A program made the position numbers and the translations under genes. Below are positions 8,402-18,521 of a stretch of DNA of 64,000 bases, piece by piece (positions within the stretch are counted from its first letter, which is position 1; every line of letters begins with the position of its first letter). This stretch comes from Butyricicoccus faecihominis. GTDB taxonomy: Bacteria > Bacillota > Clostridia > Oscillospirales > Butyricicoccaceae. Where the stretch lies: positions 62,001 to 126,000 of the forward strand of contig NZ_JANGCE010000005.1 of NCBI RefSeq assembly GCF_024462775.1, given 5' to 3'. Under the pieces are notes generated by a model. The model saw only the letters and a program-made list of their open reading frames with translations, searched no databases and was not told where the DNA came from.

Positions 8402-11400
8402 CTATCTTTCATAATCCTGTTCTTCCTCCTGTCCGTAGGTCTTAACCGTCTCCGGCTCAAAGCCCTGATTTTTGATGTTGGTAAACCACTCGCTCATGAA
8501 CAGCTCCAAATCTTTTATTTTTGCGGGCGAAACGGTTTCCGTTTCATAAAAAATCCCCTTATCGTCCTGAAGGAACGAGGTGGGGCGGATGGAACGGTTT
8601 TCCTTATCAATGGTAAAGGTGATTTCAGGGTCGCGCATGGCGTCACCGTTTCGGTCATAGTAGTGGGCAATACTGTACCCGGCGCCAATGGCCTCGATTT
8701 TCAAATCTTCAAAGCCGTCCGCTTTCAGCTTCATGCAGTAGGCGCTGCCCTCCAAAACGGGAGCGGCGAACTCCGCCAGCTTCTGATAGAGCCGTTGTTC
8801 CAGCGTAAGCGGGCGTCTCGGCGCCACGGGCGTATTTGTACTGTCCGTTGGTTCTTCCTCACCGCCGTCCTCCGCCATCACATCATCGCCATCTTCCTTA
8901 AATTCCAGCGCAAGGTCAAGCGACACCTTTCTCTGCTGCAGTTCCGCCAGCCGTTCCTCATCCGTAAAAGGCTTCTCGCTTTCCGCTTTTGATGCCGCAA
9001 GCTGTTGGTTTAAGTTTTCCAGATTGATCTCCTCGTCCTTTTTATGCTCGGCAATACGCTGTGCCAGATTTTCGATACGGGTGATGTTCCCCAGCTCCGA
9101 ATCCCCCATATCTGTCTGGTAGGTGCATTTCCCGCAAAGCTGGATATTTACACCGCCGCCCCAGTTACGGAGCAGCCGGACCTTAAACCCGGCATAAACG
9201 CCAATATCAAGGGTATCGCCGGTTTGCCGTCCCAGCTTACGGGAACGCACCATGAAATGCTCCGCCGCCTTGGTACGTTCCTCATGGGTTTTTCCGTCAA
9301 TGACCATCTGAAATTCTTCCGGCCGCTTTTCTTCATAAGTGCCGATGTCTGCGGCCATGCCCTCTATTTTCCGGGCTGTTTTCGCTATTTCATCCGGGTA
9401 ATGCTTGGTAATATTGAACCGCAAGTCGTTCTGCTGTGTCTGCCACGCTGATTTCAGCACGGTCAGACGGTTGATTTCGTTATCCACCTCCATTTTTTCT
9501 TTCACCCTTGGGTCAGAAGTTGCAAGCGCCTTAAATTCAGCATACTGCAAAACGGTTTCGTCTAAATCCTCACAGGTTCTAAGGGCGGAGCGGCCGGTCA
9601 TGATCTGGCTGATATACCGCTGTTTCTGCTCTAAAATCTGCCACAAATAGGCGTCAAAGGTGTTTTCCGTAATATAGTTGAAGATAGAGATTTCCTCATT
9701 GTCGTTGCCCTGCCGGAGAATGCGCCCGTTGCGCTGGGTTAAGTCGGAGGGCCGCCACGGTACGTCAAGATGGTGGAGGGCAATCAGCTTGTTTTGCACG
9801 TTCATGCCGGTTCCCATCTTCTCGGTGCTGCCCATCAGGATACGGATTTCCCCGGTTTTCACCTTTTCAAATAGCTGTTCCCGCTGGACATCCGTCTTGG
9901 CGTCATGGATGAACGCAATCTCCTCCGGCTTTACGCCCTGTGCAAGCAGCGCCGCCTTGGTCGCTTCATAGAAGTTAAAGCTGCCGTCATATTTAGGCGT
10001 TCCCTGATCGCAGAAGATAAGCTGCGTCAATTTTTGTTCCGCCGTATCATGGTAAATCTGTGCCACGTTTCGGGCGCACACATTTAACTTGGTGTCAGGG
10101 TCATCCGGCAGGGTGGGGTCTAACGCCCTTGGGTCGGTGGAAAGCAGGCGGGCCTCATGGGTCAGCTTCAGGAAATTGTCCACACTGCTGTCCACTGCAC
10201 CGGCACGGATATTTTCCGCCCGTTCCGCCAACTCCATGACAATCCGTTTCTGTTCCGGGGTGCAGACGGTCTTTATGACCTGAACGCCGCCTGTTTTCAG
10301 CTTTGGCGTGGGCAAGTCCAGCATATCCGCCGTTTTGATGTCTGCAATCATGGCAAACATATTCATCAGTTCCGGCAGATTGTGGAATTGAGAGAAGCGG
10401 TTTTTCATCTGGTAGCCGTTGCCCTCCGGTTTGATTTCAAGGGAGGACACCACCTTTCCATAAGTTCCCGCCCATTCATCAAACATCAGCAGGTCGCGGC
10501 GTTCCAATTCCTGCGGCTGCAAGGTCTTTTGCAGGACATACAGCTCCGCCATCGAATTGCTCACTGGCGTGCCGGTCAGATAGACCACACCCTTGCCGCC
10601 GCTGATTTCATTGATGTACTGGCATTTCTGGTGCATATCCATCGCCCGCTGGCTGCTTGCCCCGCTGACACCGGCCACGTTCCGCATTTTCGTATAGGAG
10701 AAATTGTTTTTATAGGCATGGGCCTCGTCCACGATTAAAGCATCTACGCCGAGTTCCTCAAAGTTGATCATGTCATCTTTCTTGTCTGCGTTAAACAGGC
10801 GGTCATAGCGGAATTGGAGGTTCTTTCGGAATATCTGCATCTGTTTCATGGACCAGTCCTTGTCATTTTTCGCTTTCTGCTCGCTGATTGCGTCAGTCAC
10901 AGCGTCAAGCTCCGCCTGCATCGCCGCAAGCTGCCGTTCTCTGGACAGCCCGATCAGTTCAAAGCTGGAATGTGCCATGATGATGGCGTCATAGTCCCCG
11001 GCGGCAATCCGTCCTGCAAAGCGGCGGCGGTTCTTCCGCTCAAAATCCCGTTTTTCCGCCACTAAAATATTGGCATTGGGGTACAGCTCCATATAGGCGT
11101 CCGCCCATTGTCCCACCAGATGGTTGGGAACGGCGAACAGGGGCTTATGTACCTTGCCCAGCCGCTTCAGTTCATAGGCGAGGGCGATGGCGGCGTAGGT
11201 CTTGCCAGCCCCTACTTCATGGGCCATGAGCAGATTGCCGTCCCCATAAAGGCCGTGAGCGACTACATCCCGCTGGTGGGTTCGCAGATGGACATCCTCC
11301 GACATATCCGGGAAAACAAGGTCAGAACCGTCATACACACGGGGACGGAGGTTGTTAAATTTGTCATTATAGAGTTTCGTCAGCCGCGCCCCGCGTTCCG

Positions 11401-14400
11401 GGTCAGCAAACAGCCAGCGTTCAAACTCCCCCTTGAGCTGCGCCTGCTTTTCACGGGCAAGGATGGTTTCCTTTTTGTTCAGGACGTATTTGACCTTATC
11501 CTCGCCATTCTCGTCCACATAGTCCACCCGGTCTTTTACCTCCACAAACCGGAGGTTTAAGGACGCTTCCAGTATCTCGTAGGCGTTCATCCGCCCGGTG
11601 CCATAGGTCTGGTTGACTGTCACGGAGGTTTTTTCCGCGCTTTTGCTTGAAATAAAGTACGCACTGCTGAATTTGGAAAACTCCAGTGCAACCGCATAAC
11701 GCCCGTTCTGATTGTAATCAGAGGTCTTAAAGGTTTCATACATGAAGTCCTGATAGACATCCACCGGTATCCACGGCGTTCCCAGCGAAAAACTGATGTC
11801 CTGCGGGGTCAGCGGTTCCGGCTGCACGGTACGCAGGGCTTCCACATTGCGGGTAAACCGTTCCGGTTCTTCCTCCGCCCGGAGGATTGCCGTCGCCAGC
11901 TTATCCTTGACATAGCCGCTTAAATATTCCCCTGCGGTCTGCCAGCCGGAGAGCGGGTTCCCGCTGCATTCGTCAGGGTCTTGGTAAATGGCGTCCCCCA
12001 GCTCCGCAATGATTTCCTCCGGCTCTGCCTTTCTGCCGTCAGGCATCTGGTACAGCCATGACATATAGGCAAGGTCAACCCTGCCTTTTACGTTGAGCGA
12101 AACCTTTAAGGCTTCTTCTGCCGAAAACACCGCCCCCGGCATGGTCTTGGGCTTGATGGTCGCCTTGTAGAACATGGCGGACTTCTCAAACACGCCTTTT
12201 TCCGTTTTGCTCTCCCGTTCAATGGAACGCAGGAGCGGGGCGTTGGCGTCCCGTGAAAAGGCAATCACGTTGCCGTAGGAATTAAGATAGCCATATTCTT
12301 TTACAAAACGGTCATAAACCATGTTCAGGCGCCTGATATGCTCCTGCAACTGATTTTCATATTCCGCTGTCGGCAAATCCCCGGTCTGCTGGTTCTGGAA
12401 GTCAATGAGTGTGCGGACAGCGGCGGTAATCTCCACCATGCCACGGATTCGTTCTGCCTTTCTGCCTGTAATATCCTGCAAATACATACGGGAGTTTTCC
12501 TGAAAATAAATGGCGTCATCCCGTATGGCATAGCTGAAATTGCGTACCGCAGGGTCAGCGGGGAGAGAATCCTTTAATACGCCCTTTTCCCCGGCGTACT
12601 CCGATGTGGCTTCGTGATACTCGCCCTCCAGATAGGAAACAGCCTGTTCCAGCCGCTCATTCAAATCGTCACCCTCGACTGGATGGCAGGCGGTGGTTTT
12701 CTCGTTGCCAAACATACTCTCGTCAAACACCATCTCGCCCAGAACCATTTCCGGGTGGTTGATAAAATAGGTATTCAGCGGGATACCGGCCTCGTTTTCC
12801 TCAATGGAAATCCATGGGCTGTTGTCCTCGTCCGGTACGATTTCCCGTTCCCGCTTTTGCAGGAACAGAATGTCTGTGGTGGCTTCCGTTCCCGCCACCT
12901 GTTTGAACGCATTGTTTGGGAGCCGGATTGCCCCTAAAAGCTCCGCCCGCTGCGCCAGATACCGGCGCACCTTGGAATTTGCCTTATCCATGGTGTACTT
13001 GGAAGTGATGACCGCCACAATTCCCCCCGGCCGCACCTGATCCAGCGACTTTGCCAGAAAATAATCATGGATGCGGAAGTTATGGCGATTATATCGGGGA
13101 TCGTCCACACGGATTGAGTTAAATGGGATATTGCCGATGACCACATCGAAAAAGTGGTCTGGATAGCTTGTCTGTTCAAAACCCCTGACCTGAATTTCCG
13201 CTTCCGGGTAGAGCTGCTTTGCGATTGCCCCGGAGATGGTATCCAACTCCACGCCGTACAGCTTGGATTTTTCCATGTTCTCCGGCAGTACAGAATAAAA
13301 GTTGCCCGTTCCCATGGCGGGGTCTAAGATATTGCCGCCCCGGAAACCAAACTGTTCCAGAGCATGATAGACGTGGCTGATAACGCTCTGCTCGGTATAA
13401 TAGGCGGTAAGGGTGCTTTCCTGTGCCGACTGTAATTCTTCCGCTGTCAGCAGGCTTTTGATTTCCTCATATTCGCTCTCCCAGCCGGATTTCCCCGCTG
13501 TCAGGGCATTGGCAAGGCCGCCCCAGCCCACGAACCGGGCAAGGATAATCTGTTCCTCTGCGGTTGCCATGCGTCCCTGTGCCTGCAATTCTTTTAGCAG
13601 CCGAATGGCGGCGATATTGTTTTTACACTTAGTCTTTGCACCGCCGTCGTAGAGGTGGTGTTCTTCGGAATAGCGGTAGTTTAGCCCATGCCCATGGGTG
13701 CGGTTTTCAAAATCCTGCATGGTATCAACGTAGTCATCATTTGCCTGATTGACTTGCAGGGCGGCTTTCAGGTTATCTTTGGTTTCTTCGGAAGTGTCGC
13801 CGTTCTGAACGGCTTTAACTACCATTTCTGCAATTTCGCCCTCGCTGTAACTGTCTTTCAGCAGCTTGCAGTCTAAAATTTCCGACAGTGGCACACGCTC
13901 TCTGATTTTGAATCCGACAAGATTTTGAAGTTGAGAAACATCCCCTATTTCCACGGTGCGGCCGTCATGCAGGAATTTCAGAATCTCATACACCCTGTCA
14001 TGGTAATAGATGCGGTCGCCCTCTTGGAACGGAAGCTGCTCCGGCTCTCTGCTGTTCTCATCAAGCAGATTGTCATTGTCGCCAACCTCTGTGTCCTCAT
14101 AGGTATCTGACGGTGGTACAAAATCAAACAGGGTAATTTGACGGTTTTCCGGTTCTGCCTGAACAGGCGGCTGGCTGGCCTCCGATACTTCATCTTCCGC
14201 GAAATGTAGTTTTTCCAATGTATCCCATAGCTTTTTTTCTTCTTTGGTGAGATAGGCATCCTGCCGCACCAACTCCGTAATGCGATGCTCAACCTCTGCC
14301 CATGAAAGCTGCTGGCGAAAATGCTGTTCCCCTGCGTGATATTCAATCACAATTCCCTTTCCGGGAATGGCATTTAAGCGCTGTCCCTGGCCTGATATAC

Positions 14401-16564
14401 TATACCAGCCATACTCGTGCTTAATAAAATTCTGCCGTTCTTTCTTCGACTGCATGGACAGGACGGCACGGTAAATTTTCTGCTTGCCGCTTTGTACGCC
14501 GGAGCCTTGCCGCAGAAAATCCCCTATGATTTTCTCTCCATCCAACGGTTCTGACTGGCCGCCCATATCCTCCGGTTCGCCCCTGACACCGTTCATCTCA
14601 CCGGCTTCGTCAGGGATGGTATAATCGTCCAGCATACTGTCCTCGGCGCTGAACGGGTAGATACCTTGCAGGATCAGGCGGTCGATCCGGTCTGCCAGCT
14701 CCCAATATTCAAAGGAGAATTTCTGCCCCTCCGTTTCAAAATCAAGTCCAGTATCCGTTCCGGCAATGTGCAGATAATCGCCGGTCTTAGTGGTATAATC
14801 CGTATCCACACTGCGGTAAAAGGCTTTCAGGGCATTTGCCTTGGTTGTCTGCTTGTGTCCGCCCTCAAAGAAGTCGCATAGTTCTTTCATCCATTCCCGT
14901 GTATCCGGCGTCACATCATCGGCGCACAGCACCACATCCACAAGGTCAGAGATTTCTTCCTCGTCAAGCACCGGTATGGAAAGAGAAGCCATTTGCCTTT
15001 CATAACGGTCAATGTCCTGCTCCGTCAGCCATTCCGGTTTTTCAGGCACGGCATCGTATAACTCCCGCATTTTGGAAATCTGTGCTTTTACATTTCCTGC
15101 CCACAAATTTTTTCCGCTTCTTTGCCCTGCGCCTAAAAAATATTCACAGTCAGATTGCAGGCGGCCTAACAGCCGGTACTGCGCGGAAAAGGCCTGTTCT
15201 ATTGCCGATGCGGTCTGCTCTGCTGTCACAGAAGAAACTGTACCGCCTTTTTCTTCCGTAGGTGATACGGCAGAACTATCATCCTGTGTTTTATCATCAG
15301 CAACATCCGTAACCGCTGACTCCGGCTCAGGCGGTGCCTTTGGCGGGACAGAGAAAAAACCGCCCACAGACGGCTTTTTACCATCTGTGGGCGGCTCTGC
15401 GTGTTCCTTTTTTGGTTGTGTTACCTGACTTTCATCACCAGTTCGTTCAGGACGATTTCCTCTGCCTGCTTCGTTAGGCTGTTCATGTGTCCGGCTCTCT
15501 CCATCGTGTCCTCGGTGTCCGGCATCGGCTGGGTGCTGAGAAGCTGCTGAATTAGTTCCTCCTTGCGGCGTTCCGCTTCCTCGTCCACTTTCAGAATCAC
15601 TTCGTTGATTTTGCCCTGCGCCACCAACTCCGACAGGCGGTGCGGGTGGTTCTCCATCATGTAGGCTTTCCAGCGTTTCCCGTATTTGCCCACCGGCATT
15701 TTGTCCGTCTCCGGGTTCTCCGAGATTTGCAGTTCGGGATACATCATCCCGTCCTCGCCCTGCCTGTAACTGAAGTTCATTAACGGTTCGGTTCTCATAA
15801 ATTTGGCTCCTTTCGATTTTGATTGTTTCTATTTCCTGCTGGATTTCTTTCAGGATAGGCCGTGCAAGGGAAACCGTACAGCTTCCCAGCGCCATGAACA
15901 TTCCCAGCGTATTGTACCGGCTGATATTCTCAAAGCTGTTTTCCTCAAACAGTTCTGTGGATACCCCGCATTTGGAAAAGACCGCATAGGCGACGCTCTC
16001 CGTAACAAGCTCCTGAAACTCCGCTTTCACGGCTTCCTCCGGCATACCGTAGAGAGGACTGCTTTCCTCCCGTACCTTAAAATTTGCCATGTACTGCGGC
16101 AGGATTTGTGCCACACGCTTGCTTACCAGCTTATAAAGGCAGGCTTCTATGCTTGTGGTCGGAACGGCATATTTTTCATGGAACCGCAGCATCAAGCTGG
16201 GACGGTACTGTTCCTCCAACTCCCAATGATAGCGCATGAAGTTCCGAAAACTCTGCTCTGTGCCATTGGTGTCCATGAAGTCATACAGATATTTCAGGCT
16301 GGCCGATGGATTACGCATATCAATAACGGCAATGCTCTTAGCTCCCTTATTGAGCCTGCGCCCGATTCGGTCATCGTGCCAGTCATCCCATGTGCCGAGC
16401 TGTGTGGCGTCCGGTTTCTGTGCGTAAATCAGCACCGCATTGTCAAAGGAACGCTTATAAAACCGTGCCACACAGGATAGCAAGCCTTTCCATTCAGCCG
16501 GAGATTTCGTGTACTCCTGTACCGCCTTTTTGTAAAGGTCAGCAAGAATGGTCGCTTTGCTCAA
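8402..16564 (-). CDS. Giant ICE protein: ArdC-like N-terminus, DNA methylase and SNF2-type helicase
   Basis: 2,720 residues. Residues ~1-90 resemble the ArdC-type single-strand-binding N-terminus of polyvalent proteins. A low-complexity Gly/Gln/Pro-rich linker covers ~270-450. A Rossmann methylase region near 1,085 has the SAM motif LDPAMGTGNF and, near 1,145, GNIPFN in the place of the usual (D/N/S)PP(Y/F). A superfamily 2 helicase follows: Walker A AHEVGAGKT (~1,785), DEAH (~1,943) and the motif VI region QRNGRILRQGN (~2,277). Related proteins are conserved in Tn1549-like elements and are thought to protect or process entering DNA. The start is TTG, overlapping the ParB stop (TTGA), so translation is coupled. 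Confidence 0.85.
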   Translation of the reverse strand: MSKATILADLYKKAVQEYTKSPAEWKGLLSCVARFYKRSFDNAVLIYAQKPDATQLGTWDDWHDDRIGRRLNKGAKSIAVIDMRNPSASLKYLYDFMDTNGTEQSFRNFMRYHWELEEQYRPSLMLRFHEKYAVPTTSIEACLYKLVSKRVAQILPQYMANFKVREESSPLYGMPEEAVKAEFQELVTESVAYAVFSKCGVSTELFEENSFENISRYNTLGMFMALGSCTVSLARPILKEIQQEIETIKIERSQIYENRTVNELQLQAGRGRDDVSRTANLGEPGDGQNAGGQIRETLESLHDGEPPAPPVGVGGAGQNQRSDSESGRGSGTPQGGTNSAASQHPADAGHRGHDGESRTHEQPNEAGRGNRPERTGDESQVTQPKKEHAEPPTDGKKPSVGGFFSVPPKAPPEPESAVTDVADDKTQDDSSAVSPTEEKGGTVSSVTAEQTASAIEQAFSAQYRLLGRLQSDCEYFLGAGQRSGKNLWAGNVKAQISKMRELYDAVPEKPEWLTEQDIDRYERQMASLSIPVLDEEEISDLVDVVLCADDVTPDTREWMKELCDFFEGGHKQTTKANALKAFYRSVDTDYTTKTGDYLHIAGTDTGLDFETEGQKFSFEYWELADRIDRLILQGIYPFSAEDSMLDDYTIPDEAGEMNGVRGEPEDMGGQSEPLDGEKIIGDFLRQGSGVQSGKQKIYRAVLSMQSKKERQNFIKHEYGWYSISGQGQRLNAIPGKGIVIEYHAGEQHFRQQLSWAEVEHRITELVRQDAYLTKEEKKLWDTLEKLHFAEDEVSEASQPPVQAEPENRQITLFDFVPPSDTYEDTEVGDNDNLLDENSREPEQLPFQEGDRIYYHDRVYEILKFLHDGRTVEIGDVSQLQNLVGFKIRERVPLSEILDCKLLKDSYSEGEIAEMVVKAVQNGDTSEETKDNLKAALQVNQANDDYVDTMQDFENRTHGHGLNYRYSEEHHLYDGGAKTKCKNNIAAIRLLKELQAQGRMATAEEQIILARFVGWGGLANALTAGKSGWESEYEEIKSLLTAEELQSAQESTLTAYYTEQSVISHVYHALEQFGFRGGNILDPAMGTGNFYSVLPENMEKSKLYGVELDTISGAIAKQLYPEAEIQVRGFEQTSYPDHFFDVVIGNIPFNSIRVDDPRYNRHNFRIHDYFLAKSLDQVRPGGIVAVITSKYTMDKANSKVRRYLAQRAELLGAIRLPNNAFKQVAGTEATTDILFLQKREREIVPDEDNSPWISIEENEAGIPLNTYFINHPEMVLGEMVFDESMFGNEKTTACHPVEGDDLNERLEQAVSYLEGEYHEATSEYAGEKGVLKDSLPADPAVRNFSYAIRDDAIYFQENSRMYLQDITGRKAERIRGMVEITAAVRTLIDFQNQQTGDLPTAEYENQLQEHIRRLNMVYDRFVKEYGYLNSYGNVIAFSRDANAPLLRSIERESKTEKGVFEKSAMFYKATIKPKTMPGAVFSAEEALKVSLNVKGRVDLAYMSWLYQMPDGRKAEPEEIIAELGDAIYQDPDECSGNPLSGWQTAGEYLSGYVKDKLATAILRAEEEPERFTRNVEALRTVQPEPLTPQDISFSLGTPWIPVDVYQDFMYETFKTSDYNQNGRYAVALEFSKFSSAYFISSKSAEKTSVTVNQTYGTGRMNAYEILEASLNLRFVEVKDRVDYVDENGEDKVKYVLNKKETILAREKQAQLKGEFERWLFADPERGARLTKLYNDKFNNLRPRVYDGSDLVFPDMSEDVHLRTHQRDVVAHGLYGDGNLLMAHEVGAGKTYAAIALAYELKRLGKVHKPLFAVPNHLVGQWADAYMELYPNANILVAEKRDFERKNRRRFAGRIAAGDYDAIIMAHSSFELIGLSRERQLAAMQAELDAVTDAISEQKAKNDKDWSMKQMQIFRKNLQFRYDRLFNADKKDDMINFEELGVDALIVDEAHAYKNNFSYTKMRNVAGVSGASSQRAMDMHQKCQYINEISGGKGVVYLTGTPVSNSMAELYVLQKTLQPQELERRDLLMFDEWAGTYGKVVSSLEIKPEGNGYQMKNRFSQFHNLPELMNMFAMIADIKTADMLDLPTPKLKTGGVQVIKTVCTPEQKRIVMELAERAENIRAGAVDSSVDNFLKLTHEARLLSTDPRALDPTLPDDPDTKLNVCARNVAQIYHDTAEQKLTQLIFCDQGTPKYDGSFNFYEATKAALLAQGVKPEEIAFIHDAKTDVQREQLFEKVKTGEIRILMGSTEKMGTGMNVQNKLIALHHLDVPWRPSDLTQRNGRILRQGNDNEEISIFNYITENTFDAYLWQILEQKQRYISQIMTGRSALRTCEDLDETVLQYAEFKALATSDPRVKEKMEVDNEINRLTVLKSAWQTQQNDLRFNITKHYPDEIAKTARKIEGMAADIGTYEEKRPEEFQMVIDGKTHEERTKAAEHFMVRSRKLGRQTGDTLDIGVYAGFKVRLLRNWGGGVNIQLCGKCTYQTDMGDSELGNITRIENLAQRIAEHKKDEEINLENLNQQLAASKAESEKPFTDEERLAELQQRKVSLDLALEFKEDGDDVMAEDGGEEEPTDSTNTPVAPRRPLTLEQRLYQKLAEFAAPVLEGSAYCMKLKADGFEDLKIEAIGAGYSIAHYYDRNGDAMRDPEITFTIDKENRSIRPTSFLQDDKGIFYETETVSPAKIKDLELFMSEWFTNIKNQGFEPETVKTYGQEEEQDYER

Positions 16565-17598
16565 ACTGTCACCTCCATTTCCTGTTCTTGATTTTCAAAG
16601 TAAAAGGCAAGCGCCTTGTCTATGGTTTCCTCTATTTCCTTGGCGGTCTGTGTCGTAAAATATTTGGAGATTACCGCAGGCTTGACCTTGACCGGTTGGG
16701 GCTTGTCGCTCTTGGGTTTTCTCGTTTTCTCACCAGAGAGTATCTGCACGATAGCCGTATCGGTCAATTTGCTAGTTTCGTAATAGCTGCGGAGCAGTTC
16801 TGCCTTTTTCATATCCACCTTGTAGCTGTCGGACTCCATCAGGTTGGCAATCTGCTGTTGCTTGGCATTATCTACTACAAACGATAGGGTATATGCAACA
16901 GAAAGTGGAAATTGACTCATATCAAAGAAATTCATCAACGGCGTATCCAAATGCTCACCAACGCGGATGTATTTTGCTACGCTGTCCTCTGTAAGACTGT
17001 ATTTTTCAGCTAATTCCGCACGGCTTCCTGAACTTCTGCTGATTTCAGCAGAAGTGGCAGAAACGTCGGTTTCATGCGGGTTCATGAGCCTTTCAATCTC
17101 TAAAATCAGGTCGCTTCGTTTGCCCTGAGACTTCATTGCCTTGTAATGCTCAAACAGACAGTAAGCCCTTTCGGATGGACTCATATCGGTAAAGGAACGC
17201 TGACGCAAATTGGTTTCTATTACGATTAATACAGCGTCATCATGGGTCAGATTTTCTTTGACGATGACAGGAGCCTCTTTAAGACCAGCCGCCTTTCCAC
17301 ATTCTTTTCGATTGTGTCCACTCAAAATATAGTTGTGATTGTCCTCGGTATGCCACAGAAGAAGCGGCTGCAAAATACCATACTGACGGATACTGTCAGC
17401 CATATCATCGAATTGTTTACCGACATAAAGTTTAAATTTGTGGTTGGGAAAGGACTCCATCTGGTCAAAGTTCATTTCCTGAATACCACTGTCCCGTGGA
17501 GCAGGAACCGGAGCAGGGGCGGCTTCCTCCGTCCGCTGTTCCTGCTCAAAATTCAGCATATCATCGAAATCCGATAAATTGATTTTCGGTTTACCCAA
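16561..17598 (-). CDS. parB: ParB/Spo0J-like partition protein
   Basis: 345 residues. The ParB N-terminal nuclease-like/CTP-binding region is recognisable: DDMADSIRQYGILQPLLLW, YILSGHNRKECGKAAG and ETNLRQRSFTDMSPSERAY. A helix-turn-helix follows (RAELAEKYSLTEDSVAKYIR, about residues 195-215), then a basic C-terminal part. It starts at a TTG that overlaps the last eight bases of parA, with a GGAGGTG site. Together with ParA it should help retain the excised circular form of the element or regulate its transfer genes. It ends by overlapping the start of the giant methylase-helicase gene. Confidence 0.9.
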   Translation of the reverse strand: MGKPKINLSDFDDMLNFEQEQRTEEAAPAPVPAPRDSGIQEMNFDQMESFPNHKFKLYVGKQFDDMADSIRQYGILQPLLLWHTEDNHNYILSGHNRKECGKAAGLKEAPVIVKENLTHDDAVLIVIETNLRQRSFTDMSPSERAYCLFEHYKAMKSQGKRSDLILEIERLMNPHETDVSATSAEISRSSGSRAELAEKYSLTEDSVAKYIRVGEHLDTPLMNFFDMSQFPLSVAYTLSFVVDNAKQQQIANLMESDSYKVDMKKAELLRSYYETSKLTDTAIVQILSGEKTRKPKSDKPQPVKVKPAVISKYFTTQTAKEIEETIDKALAFYFENQEQEMEVTV

Positions 17599-18409
17599 CC
17601 GTACACACCTCCGTTTCTTCTGTCACTTCGATTTCTAAAAACTCATCCGCAAATCGCTCATAAGCGACCGCCGCAGGATTGTCCGGCAGAAACTCACAGA
17701 TTGTCTTGTGATACAGTACGGCTTCCGCCACTTTTATGGAACGTGGAATATGTGTCTTGAAAATCGGCACTTTCCCTGCAAACCCATTTTCCAACAATTT
17801 ATGAACCTGCGCGGACAAAATGGTGTTAGGGGAGTCCATGGTAATCAGAATACCGTCAATCCGTAGGCGATGATTGCTGTTGCTTCGGATGGTCTGATAA
17901 TGTTTCAGCAGTTCGGTCAGCCCCTGTGTGGAGAGAAGTTCTGCCTGTGTAGGCACAATAATACTGTCTGCACACATCATCACGTTAATCATAGGCGTTC
18001 CCATCTGCGGCATACAGTCGATAATGATATACTGGTAGCTGTCCTTGATGGTATCAACGTACCGGGAAAGCATACGCTCCCGGAAATCCACGTTGCAGAG
18101 ATTTCGTTCCAGCGTGAAAAGCTGGCTGTTGGACGGGATGACATCCACACCGCACTCGGTTTTCAGTATGTAGCTGTCCGGCTCCGGCAGTGGCTCGTCC
18201 TCAATTACTCTGCGGATCAGGGTGTTGATTGTGACTTCCAGTTTGTTTGTGTTCTTTACGCCATAGATTATACTGGCGTGTCCCTGACCGTCAAAATCAA
18301 TCAGGGCGGTCTTGTGACCTCGTTTTGCTAAAAGGTAGGCAAGAGTGGTCGCCGTGGCTGACTTTCCTACACCTCCTTTTTCGTTCATGACTGCGATAAC
18401 TTTCGCCAT
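17591..18409 (-). CDS. parA: ParA-family ATPase
   Basis: 272 residues. It has the deviant Walker A of ParA/MinD proteins at residues 11-18 (KGGVGKSA), the switch aspartate in LIDFDGQGHAS, and the Walker B-like IIIDCMPQMG. No N-terminal DNA-binding domain is present, so it is the short form. It is the first gene from the element end and is preceded by a good ribosome site (AAAGGAG) and by four GGGTA repeats (18427-18461). Partners: the overlapping parB downstream. Role: element maintenance or positioning. Confidence 0.92.
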   Translation of the reverse strand: MAKVIAVMNEKGGVGKSATATTLAYLLAKRGHKTALIDFDGQGHASIIYGVKNTNKLEVTINTLIRRVIEDEPLPEPDSYILKTECGVDVIPSNSQLFTLERNLCNVDFRERMLSRYVDTIKDSYQYIIIDCMPQMGTPMINVMMCADSIIVPTQAELLSTQGLTELLKHYQTIRSNSNHRLRIDGILITMDSPNTILSAQVHKLLENGFAGKVPIFKTHIPRSIKVAEAVLYHKTICEFLPDNPAAVAYERFADEFLEIEVTEETEVCTVG

Positions 18410-18426
18410 CGGCGTTCTCCTTTCTT

Positions 18427-18461
18427 GGGTAAAGTATTTTGGGTATTGGGTAAATAGGGTA
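18427..18461. repeat. Four GGGTA repeats upstream of parA (possible ParB or ParA binding site)
   Basis: GGGTA occurs at 18427-18431, 18441-18445, 18448-18452 and 18457-18461, all in the same orientation within 35 bases, just before the parA ribosome site. Short iterated sites next to a par operon often act as operator or centromere-like site. No promoter hexamers could be fixed with confidence in the same stretch. Confidence 0.45.
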
Positions 18462-18462
18462 A

Positions 18463-18521
18463 AAAATAGGACTTAATCGGTAAAACCCTCAAATCAAGGT
18501 TTTCTGATTAAGTCCTATTTT
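18463..18521. terminator. Long inverted repeat at the ICE end (bidirectional terminator or terminal structure)
   Basis: Outer arms 18463-18478 and 18506-18521 (16 bp, perfect) and inner arms 18482-18487 and 18498-18503 (6 bp, perfect) form one long hairpin with A/T-rich flanks on both sides. It sits immediately inside the inferred element boundary. It could insulate the par operon from the chromosome or be part of the recombinase-recognised end; both are inference. Confidence 0.6.
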
